Below are positions 1 to 4,865 of a DNA stretch of 5,957 nucleotides, piece by piece. Both the position numbers and the translations under genes were made by a program. Position 1 is the first letter of the stretch, and every line of letters starts with the position of its first letter. The stretch comes from Pseudomonadota bacterium. GTDB taxonomy: Bacteria > Pseudomonadota > Alphaproteobacteria > Rhizobiales > Methylopilaceae. The stretch lies in the NCBI GenBank assembly GCA_023430145.1, contig JAEZCD010000041.1, positions 1 to 5,957 on the forward strand, given 5' to 3'. The notes below the pieces were generated by a model. It did not search any database, had not been told where the DNA came from, and worked only from the letters and a program-made list of their open reading frames with translations.

Positions 1-174
1 CGCCCCCTCTGGCTGCTCGACGAGCCGACCACGGCGCTCGACGCCGCCTCGCAGGAAAAGTTCGCAAGGCTCGTCAACGCGCATCTGGCCGCCGGCGGCC
101 TCGCGGTGGTGGCGACGCATGCCGAGACCGGCATCTCGCCGGCCGACGTGCTCGAGCTGCGGGGCGCGGCATGA
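1..174 (+). CDS. ccmA: CcmA, heme exporter ABC ATPase subunit (3' end only)
   Basis: This is the C-terminal 57 codons of an ABC-transporter ATPase; the start lies outside the window. The frame opens with RPLWLLDEPTTALD, which is the Walker B strand with its catalytic Glu followed by the D-loop. About 25 residues later comes ATHAE, with the switch-region His. The protein ends shortly after, as CcmA proteins do (they are short, near 200 residues). Its TGA stop overlaps the ATG of the next gene (ATGA at 171-174), indicating translational coupling with ccmB. In System I cytochrome c maturation, CcmA hydrolyses ATP at the cytoplasmic face of CcmB, and this drives release of heme-loaded CcmE from the CcmC/D complex. 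The ATPase type is clear from the motifs. The CcmA assignment rests on the neighbouring ccmB and ccmC. The Walker A and signature motifs cannot be checked here. Confidence 0.93.
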   Translation, partial: RPLWLLDEPTTALDAASQEKFARLVNAHLAAGGLAVVATHAETGISPADVLELRGAA

Positions 175-842
175 TCCGGGCGCTCGCCGCGCTACTCGTG
201 CGGGAGCTGAAGCTCGCCACCCGGGTCGGCGGCGGCGCCATGCTCGGTGTCGTCTTCTTCCTCGTCCTCGTCACGCTCGTGCCGTTCGCCGTCGGGCCCG
301 AGCGGCCCCTCCTCGCCCGCATCGGCCCGGCCATGCTCTGGCTCGGCGCCCTGCTCGCCACCCTGCTCGGTCTCGACCGGCTGTTCCAGGCCGACCACGA
401 AGACGGCTCGCTCGATCTCCTCTCCCTGTCGCCGGTGCCGCTCGAGCTGATTTTCGCCACCAAGGTTCTCGCGCACTGGCTCGCCACCGGGCTGCCGCTC
501 GTCGTCGCTGCACCGGTGCTCGGCACGATGCTCGACGTGCCCGTCGCCGGCCTCGGCTCGACGGCGCTGACCCTGCTCGTCGGCACGCCGGCGCTGACCC
601 TGCTCGGCGCCATCGGTGCGGCGCTGACCGTCAGCCTTCGCCGCGGCGGCCTCCTGGTGCCTATCCTGATCCTGCCGCTCGCGGCGCCCGTGCTGATCTT
701 CGGCGTCGCCGCCAGCAACGCCGCGGTCGGCGGCCCGGTGCCGATGGGAACGCCGCTGAAGATTCTCGCCGGGCTGACGCTCGCCTACATGGCGATCGCG
801 CCGATCGCCGGCGCGGCGGCCTTGAGGGCGGCGCGGGAGTAG
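171..842 (+). CDS. ccmB: CcmB, heme exporter membrane subunit
   Basis: This is a 223-residue, very hydrophobic protein of the usual CcmB length (about 220). It starts MIRALAALLVRELKLATR, a typical CcmB cytoplasmic N-terminus. About six membrane segments follow, near residues 20-42, 48-68, 98-120, 125-152, 158-180 and 195-218. The family-typical segment LDRLFQADHEDGSLDLL lies in the loop after the second segment (about residues 68-84). CcmB is the integral membrane partner of CcmA in the inner membrane; with CcmC, CcmD and CcmE it forms the heme-handling complex. The start is fixed by the ATGA overlap with ccmA. The gene ends in TAG at 840-842, directly against the complement of the next gene's stop on the other strand. 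The usual partner ccmC does not follow; two minus-strand Uma2 genes intervene. The ccmB frame itself looks complete, so the interruption did not truncate it. Confidence 0.95.
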   Translation: MIRALAALLVRELKLATRVGGGAMLGVVFFLVLVTLVPFAVGPERPLLARIGPAMLWLGALLATLLGLDRLFQADHEDGSLDLLSLSPVPLELIFATKVLAHWLATGLPLVVAAPVLGTMLDVPVAGLGSTALTLLVGTPALTLLGAIGAALTVSLRRGGLLVPILILPLAAPVLIFGVAASNAAVGGPVPMGTPLKILAGLTLAYMAIAPIAGAAALRAARE

Positions 843-1427
843 TTAGGCCACGAGATGCGTGCCGTCGTAGAAGTCTTCGATCGCGCAGGTGAGCCCGACG
901 CTGTCGAGGCGGAGGGAGCCGCCGGGGCCGACCACCTCGGGGGCGTTCGGCCAGCCATCATCGGCGCCGCGGCGGAGAATTTCCGCTGCGATCTCTGTCG
1001 AGCGTACGACGAGGATTTCCCGAACGGTCGGGACAGTCGCGTAGGCGCGCAACGCCTCGCGCGTCTCACGCTCGTTGCCCGGCGAGAGGATCTCGACCAC
1101 GAGGACAGGGTCGGGCACGGCGATCTGCCCGGCTGCGACACGAGCTCTGGTCACCGCGAGGTCGGCGACCCGTAGGTTCGTCGCCGACCGTGCTCCGGGG
1201 ACGATGGCCGCTTCGGTCAGTGCCCGAAATGGAGGACGAGCGTCCGCGATTGATCGCGCAAGGAGGACGCCGATCTCGAGCTGGATCATCGAGTGCGTAG
1301 CGCTCGCCGGCGACATCGGGCGGACTTCCCCGTCGATCAACCGATGGTGCCGGGCACGCCCGTCGCCCGGCCAGTCGAGGAACTCCTCGAGGCTCATGCG
1401 CAACCGGGTGTCGACCGCGATGCTCAT
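843..1427 (-). CDS. Uma2-family (DUF820) putative endonuclease, copy 1, possibly degenerate
   Basis: This is a 194-residue protein of the Uma2/DUF820 family, which has a PD-(D/E)XK restriction-endonuclease-like fold and no settled biological role. Family hallmarks in order are LIDGEV (about 30-35), the helix with ASATH (41-45), the acidic residue in RVADLAV (D89), the core strand VVEILSPGNE (E112) and VREILVVRST (135-144). I chose ATG 1427 because GGGAG lies 7 bases upstream; an in-frame GTG at 1445 would add six residues. Compared with copy 2 it has Arg instead of Glu at residue 29, just before LIDGE, and AD instead of PD at 88-89. The position four before the conserved Tyr (Y129), where many Uma2 proteins carry Lys, is Ala here. 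These changes hint at weakened or lost catalysis. The gene lies antisense within the ccm cluster and its TAA abuts the ccmB stop. No toxin-antitoxin or restriction partner is visible beside it. Confidence 0.85.
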   Translation of the reverse strand: MSIAVDTRLRMSLEEFLDWPGDGRARHHRLIDGEVRPMSPASATHSMIQLEIGVLLARSIADARPPFRALTEAAIVPGARSATNLRVADLAVTRARVAAGQIAVPDPVLVVEILSPGNERETREALRAYATVPTVREILVVRSTEIAAEILRRGADDGWPNAPEVVGPGGSLRLDSVGLTCAIEDFYDGTHLVA

Positions 1428-1532
1428 TGTGACGCTCCCGCTCACCGGGCGGTATCGGTTTGAAAGATAGCACGCCCGACGGTTCGCGGCGCGTCCGTGG
1501 AAGCGGCGAGGGGTGCGCCGGCCGCCGCGTGC

Positions 1533-1553
1533 AGGGGTGCGCGGGAGAAGTAG
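1533..1553 (+). repeat. Imperfect copy of the ccmB 3' end next to Uma2 copy 2
   Basis: Bases 1533-1547 match 825-839, the last codons of ccmB, at 13 of 15 positions. The match includes nine identical bases (gcgcgggag). In both places a TAG follows (840-842 and 1551-1553; the second has three extra bases before it), and then the reverse-complemented Uma2 stop codon. Because the two flanking Uma2 genes are themselves paralogs, this looks like the left edge of a tandem duplication that carried along the ccmB tail. A chance match in GC-rich DNA is possible but less likely given the exact register. The block AGGGGTGCGC also occurs at 1509-1518, which may be an unrelated local repeat. The rest of the spacer (1446-1532) shows no gene. 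Confidence 0.5.
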
Positions 1554-2138
1554 CTACGGGACGAGGTGCGTTCCGGCGTAGAATTCGTCGATCGGGCAAG
1601 TTAGGCCGATGCTGTCGAGCCGCACGATGCCGCCCGGACCAATCTCCTCCGGACCCAATGGCCAGTGATCGTCGACGCCGCGGCGTAGAATCTCCGCGGC
1701 GATGCGGGTCGATTGCACGACGAGAATTTCACGGACGCTGGGGATCGTGGTGTACGCCCAGACATTGTCGCGCGTGTCGCGCTCGTTTCCGGGCGAGAGG
1801 ATCTCGACGAGGAGGATCGGCTCCGCCATCGCGATCTGGCCCGGCTGTGGCTTGCTGCATGTGACGCCGAGGTCGGGGATGCGGAAGTTGCTGTCGGCGC
1901 GTACGTTCGGAATGATGCCGGGCGTGATGAAGATCCCGCACAGGGAACCGATATCGAGGAGGCGCCGCTCTATCCGCCCGCTGATCCTAGCCTGGATCAA
2001 TCCGTGGGTCAGGCTCGCCGGCGCCATCGCCCGGATTTCGCCGTCGACGAGCTCGTAGTGCTTGGCGGTGCCGTCGCCCGGCCAAGCGAGGAAGTCCGCG
2101 AGGGTCACGCGGGGCGGCTGCCGAACGGCCACGCTCAT
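1554..2138 (-). CDS. Uma2-family (DUF820) putative endonuclease, copy 2
   Basis: This is a second Uma2/DUF820 protein, 194 residues from ATG 2138. It aligns with copy 1 without gaps at about 55% identity (106 of 194 by hand), and the C-terminal half is far more similar than the middle. It keeps more of the family pattern: YELVDGEI with E29 (28-35), PASLTH (40-45), RIPDLGV with D89, LLVEILSPGNE with E112, and VREILVVQST (135-144). The usual Lys four positions before Y129 is Asn (N125), as I recall for the subfamily whose members read NVWAYTTIPSVREI. An in-frame ATG at 2153 would add five residues. I prefer 2138 because a GAGAG stretch lies upstream and it aligns with the copy 1 start, but this is not firm. 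Two hand-counted 60-base blocks gave 62% GC at 1681-1740 and 80% in ccmB (541-600), consistent with a gene of different origin. The cellular role is unknown. Confidence 0.88.
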   Translation of the reverse strand: MSVAVRQPPRVTLADFLAWPGDGTAKHYELVDGEIRAMAPASLTHGLIQARISGRIERRLLDIGSLCGIFITPGIIPNVRADSNFRIPDLGVTCSKPQPGQIAMAEPILLVEILSPGNERDTRDNVWAYTTIPSVREILVVQSTRIAAEILRRGVDDHWPLGPEEIGPGGIVRLDSIGLTCPIDEFYAGTHLVP

Positions 2139-2200
2139 GGGTTGGTCTCTCATGCGGCGGACATAAGTAGACTACCACATTCTCGAAGCTCGTGATCGGT

Positions 2201-2219
2201 GGGAGCGGGGCCTGCTCCC
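2201..2219. promoter_or_regulatory. Stem-loop in the Uma2/ccmC divergent gap
   Basis: GGGAGC (2201-2206) and GCTCCC (2214-2219) form a perfect 6-bp inverted repeat with a 7-base loop. It lies in the 209-base gap between divergent Uma2 copy 2 and ccmC. There is no T-run, so it is not an obvious intrinsic terminator. It could lie in the ccmC leader or be part of an operator. The same gap must hold the ccmC promoter if Uma2 transcription does not serve it. A weak sigma-70-like candidate is TTGATA (2281-2286) with CTGAAT (2304-2309) after 17 bases; the -35 half is good and the -10 half is poor. No other feature is evident in the gap. Confidence 0.25.
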
Positions 2220-2347
2220 CCTCGGCGCTGCGGACAACGGGCCGATGCGCCATTCAGCCCAGGTTCAATCGCCGTCGCCTTTGATATGCGTCATCACATC
2301 GCCCTGAATTGTCGGCGAAGTCACGAGACCCTAGAACCGTTCGCATC

Positions 2348-3085
2348 ATGCCGAGCATCGCCAACCCGACCCGCTTCTCGCAGCTCGCCGGCCGTGCCAT
2401 CCCCTGGCTCGCGGCCGCGACCGGCATCCTGCTCGCGATCGCGGTCTATCTCGACCTCTTCGTAGCCCCGGCCGACTACCAGCAGGGCGAGACGGTACGG
2501 ATCATGTTCGTGCACGTGCCGGCCGCCTGGCTCGCCATGTTCGGCTGGACGTTGATGAGCATCGCCAGCCTCGGCGTGCTGGTCTGGCGGCATCCGCTGG
2601 CCGACGTCGCCGCCAAGGCCGCCGCCCCGCTCGGCGCCGCCTTCACCTTCCTCGCGCTCGCCACCGGCTCACTCTGGGGCCGGCCGATGTGGGGCACCTG
2701 GTGGGAGTGGGACGCGCGCATGACCTCCGTGCTGGTCCTGTTCCTGATGTATCTCGGCGTCATCGCGCTGCGGCAGGCGATCGACGATCCAGCGCGCGCC
2801 GCGCGGCCGGCGGCGATCCTGACCCTCGTCGGCTTCGTCAACATCCCGATCATCAAGTTCTCGGTCGACTGGTGGCGCACTCTGCACCAGCCGGCCTCGG
2901 TGATGCGGCTCGACGGGCCGGCGATCCACTCCTCGATCCTGATTCCGCTGCTCGTCAGCGCCCTCGCCTTGACGCTGTTCTTCGTGACCCTGCACCTCGT
3001 CGCCATGCGCACCGAGCTCTTGCGCCGCCGCCTCCGCACCATGCGGATCGTCGCCGCCGGTGCTGCCATGCCGGAGCCCGCCTGA
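2348..3085 (+). CDS. ccmC: CcmC, heme transporter loading heme onto CcmE
   Basis: This is a 245-residue polytopic inner-membrane protein of the heme-handling-protein family, with about six membrane segments. It carries the periplasmic tryptophan-rich motif WGTWWEWD (115-122). The two conserved His expected to ligate heme are both present, at H56 in FVHVPAAWLAMF and H180 in WWRTLHQPASV. CcmC takes heme at the outer face of the membrane and attaches it covalently to CcmE. I chose ATG 2348 because the protein then begins MPSIANPTRF, the normal CcmC N-terminus; an upstream in-frame TTG at 2309 would add an atypical 13 residues. No strong ribosome-binding site precedes ATG 2348. It is the first gene of a ccmCDG unit, and its TGA shares its last base with the ccmD ATG. 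Separation from ccmB by two opposite-strand genes means it probably has its own promoter. Confidence 0.96.
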   Translation: MPSIANPTRFSQLAGRAIPWLAAATGILLAIAVYLDLFVAPADYQQGETVRIMFVHVPAAWLAMFGWTLMSIASLGVLVWRHPLADVAAKAAAPLGAAFTFLALATGSLWGRPMWGTWWEWDARMTSVLVLFLMYLGVIALRQAIDDPARAARPAAILTLVGFVNIPIIKFSVDWWRTLHQPASVMRLDGPAIHSSILIPLLVSALALTLFFVTLHLVAMRTELLRRRLRTMRIVAAGAAMPEPA

Positions 3086-3237
3086 TGGACCATCTCGGCT
3101 TTGTCGCCGCCTCCTACGGCATCACCGCGCTCGTGATGCTCGGCCTGATCGGCTGGACGGTCTCGGACTACTTCGCGCAGCGGAAGGCCGTCGAGGCCAT
3201 GGAGCGGACCGGCGCACGACGCGGGCGGCGCGGCTAG
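3085..3237 (+). CDS. ccmD: CcmD, small membrane protein of the heme-loading complex
   Basis: This is a 50-residue protein starting MDHLGFVAASYGITALVMLG. One membrane helix spans about residues 9-29. A basic, charged cytoplasmic tail follows (SDYFAQRKAVEAMERTGARR), the standard CcmD shape. CcmD stabilises the CcmABC-CcmE complex and is needed for release of holo-CcmE. The start overlaps the ccmC stop by one base (TGATG at 3083-3087), and the stop TAG (3235-3237) is directly followed by the ATG of ccmG, so all three genes are translationally linked. Sequence conservation in this family is low, so the call relies on size, topology and position between ccmC and ccmG, which agree well. Confidence 0.92.
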   Translation: MDHLGFVAASYGITALVMLGLIGWTVSDYFAQRKAVEAMERTGARRGRRG

Positions 3238-3828
3238 ATGGTCGCCGACACCGGGCAGCAGCAGGCGGGCCCGCGCCGCAGCGGCCTGTTCCTGGCGCTG
3301 CCGCTGATCGTCTTCGCCGCGCTCGCGGTTCTCCTGCTTGTCCGCCTGTTCGGCGGCGATCCGGGAAAGATCCCCTCGGCGCTGATCGGCAAGGAGGTGC
3401 CGGCCTTCTCGCTGCCGGCGGTGCCGGGCCTCGTCCGCGACGGCGCCCCGGTTCCCGGCCTCTCCTCCGCCGACCTGAAGGGTCGGGTAACGGTGGTGAA
3501 CGTCTGGGCGTCCTGGTGCGGCCCCTGCCGGATCGAGCATCCGCTGCTGATGGAGCTCGCCACGGATCCCGCGATCCGCCTCGTCGGCATCAACTACAAG
3601 GACGATCCGGAGAACGCCCGCCGCTTCCTCGGCGGCCTCGGCAACCCCTATGCCGCGGTCGGCGCCGACACGGCCGGACGTACCGCGATCGACTGGGGCG
3701 TCTACGGCGTGCCGGAGACCTTTGTCGTCGGCCCGGACGGCAGGATCGCGCTGAAGCATGTCGGCCCGCTGTCGGAGGAGGCGGTCGCGACGGTGCTGAA
3801 GCCGGCGATCACGGCGGCGGGGAGGTAG
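3238..3828 (+). CDS. ccmG: CcmG/DsbE-type periplasmic thiol:disulfide oxidoreductase
   Basis: This is a 196-residue membrane-anchored thioredoxin-fold protein. A basic N-terminus (RR at 13-14) precedes a single membrane anchor at about residues 16-38, followed by a periplasmic domain. The segment IGKEVPAFSLPA (50-61) opens the domain as in CcmG/DsbE. The active site is W93-C-G-P-C97 in NVWASWCGPCRIEHP. The cis-Pro loop GVYGVPETFVV has Pro159, and the GVPET form is characteristic of CcmG rather than generic thioredoxin. The protein is expected to reduce the apocytochrome c CXXCH cysteines, directly or through CcmH, using electrons from CcdA/DsbD. Its ATG follows the ccmD stop with no gap, making it the last gene of ccmCDG. 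The next gene is convergent, so the operon ends here. It is also known as cycY or dsbE; the family assignment is firm. Confidence 0.95.
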   Translation: MVADTGQQQAGPRRSGLFLALPLIVFAALAVLLLVRLFGGDPGKIPSALIGKEVPAFSLPAVPGLVRDGAPVPGLSSADLKGRVTVVNVWASWCGPCRIEHPLLMELATDPAIRLVGINYKDDPENARRFLGGLGNPYAAVGADTAGRTAIDWGVYGVPETFVVGPDGRIALKHVGPLSEEAVATVLKPAITAAGR

Positions 3829-3896
3829 GTTCCCTGCTGGCGCGGATTGGCACCGCGAGCCGGCGCCGGGGCCCAAGGGCTCGTTCCCACTCCCCT
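3829..3896. terminator. Convergent gap with possible bidirectional terminator hairpin
   Basis: This 68-base gap lies between the 3' ends of ccmG and the LysR gene, where transcription from both sides must stop. CGAGCC (3856-3861) and GGCTCG (3878-3883) form a 6-bp stem around a 16-base loop that contains the small palindrome GGCGCC. There is no clear T-run on either strand, so this is a weak candidate; Rho-dependent termination is equally plausible. Confidence 0.3.
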
Positions 3897-4808
3897 TCAG
3901 GAAAGCGGCTTCGTGCTGCCGCCCCGGCCGGCGCGCACCGGTGCGAACGCTCGCAGAAAGGCAATGAGCTCGCTGATGCGGGCAGAGAGCAGACGGCGCG
4001 CCGGGTAGACGGCATACATCGTCTTGTCCTGCGGAGTGAGACCGGCGAGCGCGAGGCCGACGCCCACGGCACGCGCGAGATCAGCCGGCAGGTAGGCGAC
4101 GCCCAATCCGGCCTCGACGGCGGCGGCGGCAAGGTCCAACTCGTCGATCCGGTGCACGATATTGCTCGGGCAGAATCCGGGCCGCCCCTCGAACTGCCAA
4201 GCCTGTCCCGTCCAGATGCAGGGGGTGGTCGACAGTCGGTCGATGTCGACCGGGCCTTCGGCATGGAGCCTGTCGGCCAGCCGCGGCGCGGCGCAGACCA
4301 TGTAGGGGACGCTCCAGAGGCGCACCGCGACGAGGCTCGATTCCTCGAGCGGCCCGATCCGGAAGGCGATATCGATGTCGTCCTTGATGAAATCCAGCAG
4401 CGCGTTCGTGGCGATGAGGTCGAGCTGCACGCCCTCGTGTTCCGCCAGGAATGCCAGCAGGCCGGCACCGAGCCGCGTCCGCGCGGCAAGCGGCGGGGCG
4501 GTCGCCCGAATCTTGCCGCTCGACCGGACGCCCGTGCGCAGCACGCCGAGAAGCTCGTCGATCGGAGCTTCCGTCCTGTCCATCAACTGACGGCCGGCGG
4601 CGGTGAGGCGGAGCCTCCGGGTCGTCCGCTCGAGCAGCCGTTCACCCAGCCTGCCCTCGAGACCCGCCAAGCGCCGGCTGACGGTGCTCAGCGGCACGTT
4701 CAGCTCGCGGGCCGCGGCTGTGAAGCTGCCGCGGCGGGCAACCGCGACGAAGATAACGATGTCGTCGACCATCTCAGATTCGGGAAGATCATTGCCAAAC
4801 GGCACCAT
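3897..4808 (-). CDS. LysR-type transcriptional regulator
   Basis: This is a 303-residue LysR-family regulator of normal family length. The N-terminal winged helix-turn-helix covers about residues 13-72: FVAVARRGSFTAAARELNVP, then LSTVSRRLAGLEGRLGERLL and ERTTRRLRLTAAG. The C-terminal effector-binding domain follows from about residue 100, with typical IDIAFRIGPLEESSLVAV and AAVEAGLGVAYLPADLA segments. The sequence resembles the subgroup that regulates oxidoreductases and efflux genes; the effector cannot be read. I chose ATG 4808, preceded by GGACAGGATA. ATG 4772 (MVDDIVIF, 291 residues) is a credible alternative that begins right at the HTH. An ATG at 4847 would leave only 18 bases to the neighbour. 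The gene is divergent from the quinone oxidoreductase, the usual arrangement in which a LysR regulator controls its neighbour and itself from the shared gap. Confidence 0.93.
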   Translation of the reverse strand: MVPFGNDLPESEMVDDIVIFVAVARRGSFTAAARELNVPLSTVSRRLAGLEGRLGERLLERTTRRLRLTAAGRQLMDRTEAPIDELLGVLRTGVRSSGKIRATAPPLAARTRLGAGLLAFLAEHEGVQLDLIATNALLDFIKDDIDIAFRIGPLEESSLVAVRLWSVPYMVCAAPRLADRLHAEGPVDIDRLSTTPCIWTGQAWQFEGRPGFCPSNIVHRIDELDLAAAAVEAGLGVAYLPADLARAVGVGLALAGLTPQDKTMYAVYPARRLLSARISELIAFLRAFAPVRAGRGGSTKPLS

Positions 4809-4832
4809 TATCCTGTCCGACGACCCGGGATA
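4809..4832. promoter_or_regulatory. Candidate LysR operator between the divergent genes
   Basis: TATCCTG (4809-4815) and CGGGATA (4826-4832) form an inverted repeat matching at six of seven positions, with a 10-base spacer. It sits in the short gap between the LysR gene and the oxidoreductase, where a LysR tetramer would be expected to bind. It does not have the classic T-N11-A spacing, so it is only a candidate. If the regulator starts at 4808 the repeat adjoins its start codon; if it starts at 4772 the repeat is fully inside a 93-base promoter region. No convincing -35/-10 pair was recognised. Confidence 0.35.
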
Positions 4833-4865
4833 GAGCAACTCTCTCATCGCATTCGAGGGTCGAGC

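Noticed and set aside
119..892. A 257-codon plus-strand frame overlapping ccmB
   Set aside because: It is extremely Arg/Ala/Pro-rich with no fold signals and is out of frame with the well-supported ccmB.
1446..1553. The spacer between the Uma2 genes as an IS remnant or attachment site
   Set aside because: No terminal inverted repeats, target-site duplication or transposase fragments were found. The short AGGGGTGCGC direct repeat (1509-1518, 1533-1542) is better explained by GC bias and the ccmB-tail copy.
843..2138. The Uma2 pair as a toxin-antitoxin or restriction-modification module
   Set aside because: The two genes are paralogs of each other, and no methyltransferase, specificity subunit, antitoxin-like DNA-binding protein or transposase lies nearby. 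Nothing supports such a system.
3529..3531. The Gly-Pro dipeptide in the CcmG active site (WCGPC) as a sign that it is a general thioredoxin
   Set aside because: The N-terminal membrane anchor, the GVPET cis-Pro loop and the coupling to ccmCD make CcmG the better call; the active-site dipeptide varies in this family.
2476..3876. A 466-codon minus-strand frame across ccmC, ccmD and ccmG
   Set aside because: It has low-complexity, Arg/Gly/Ala-rich composition and is fully antisense to three well-identified coupled genes. It is a shadow frame.
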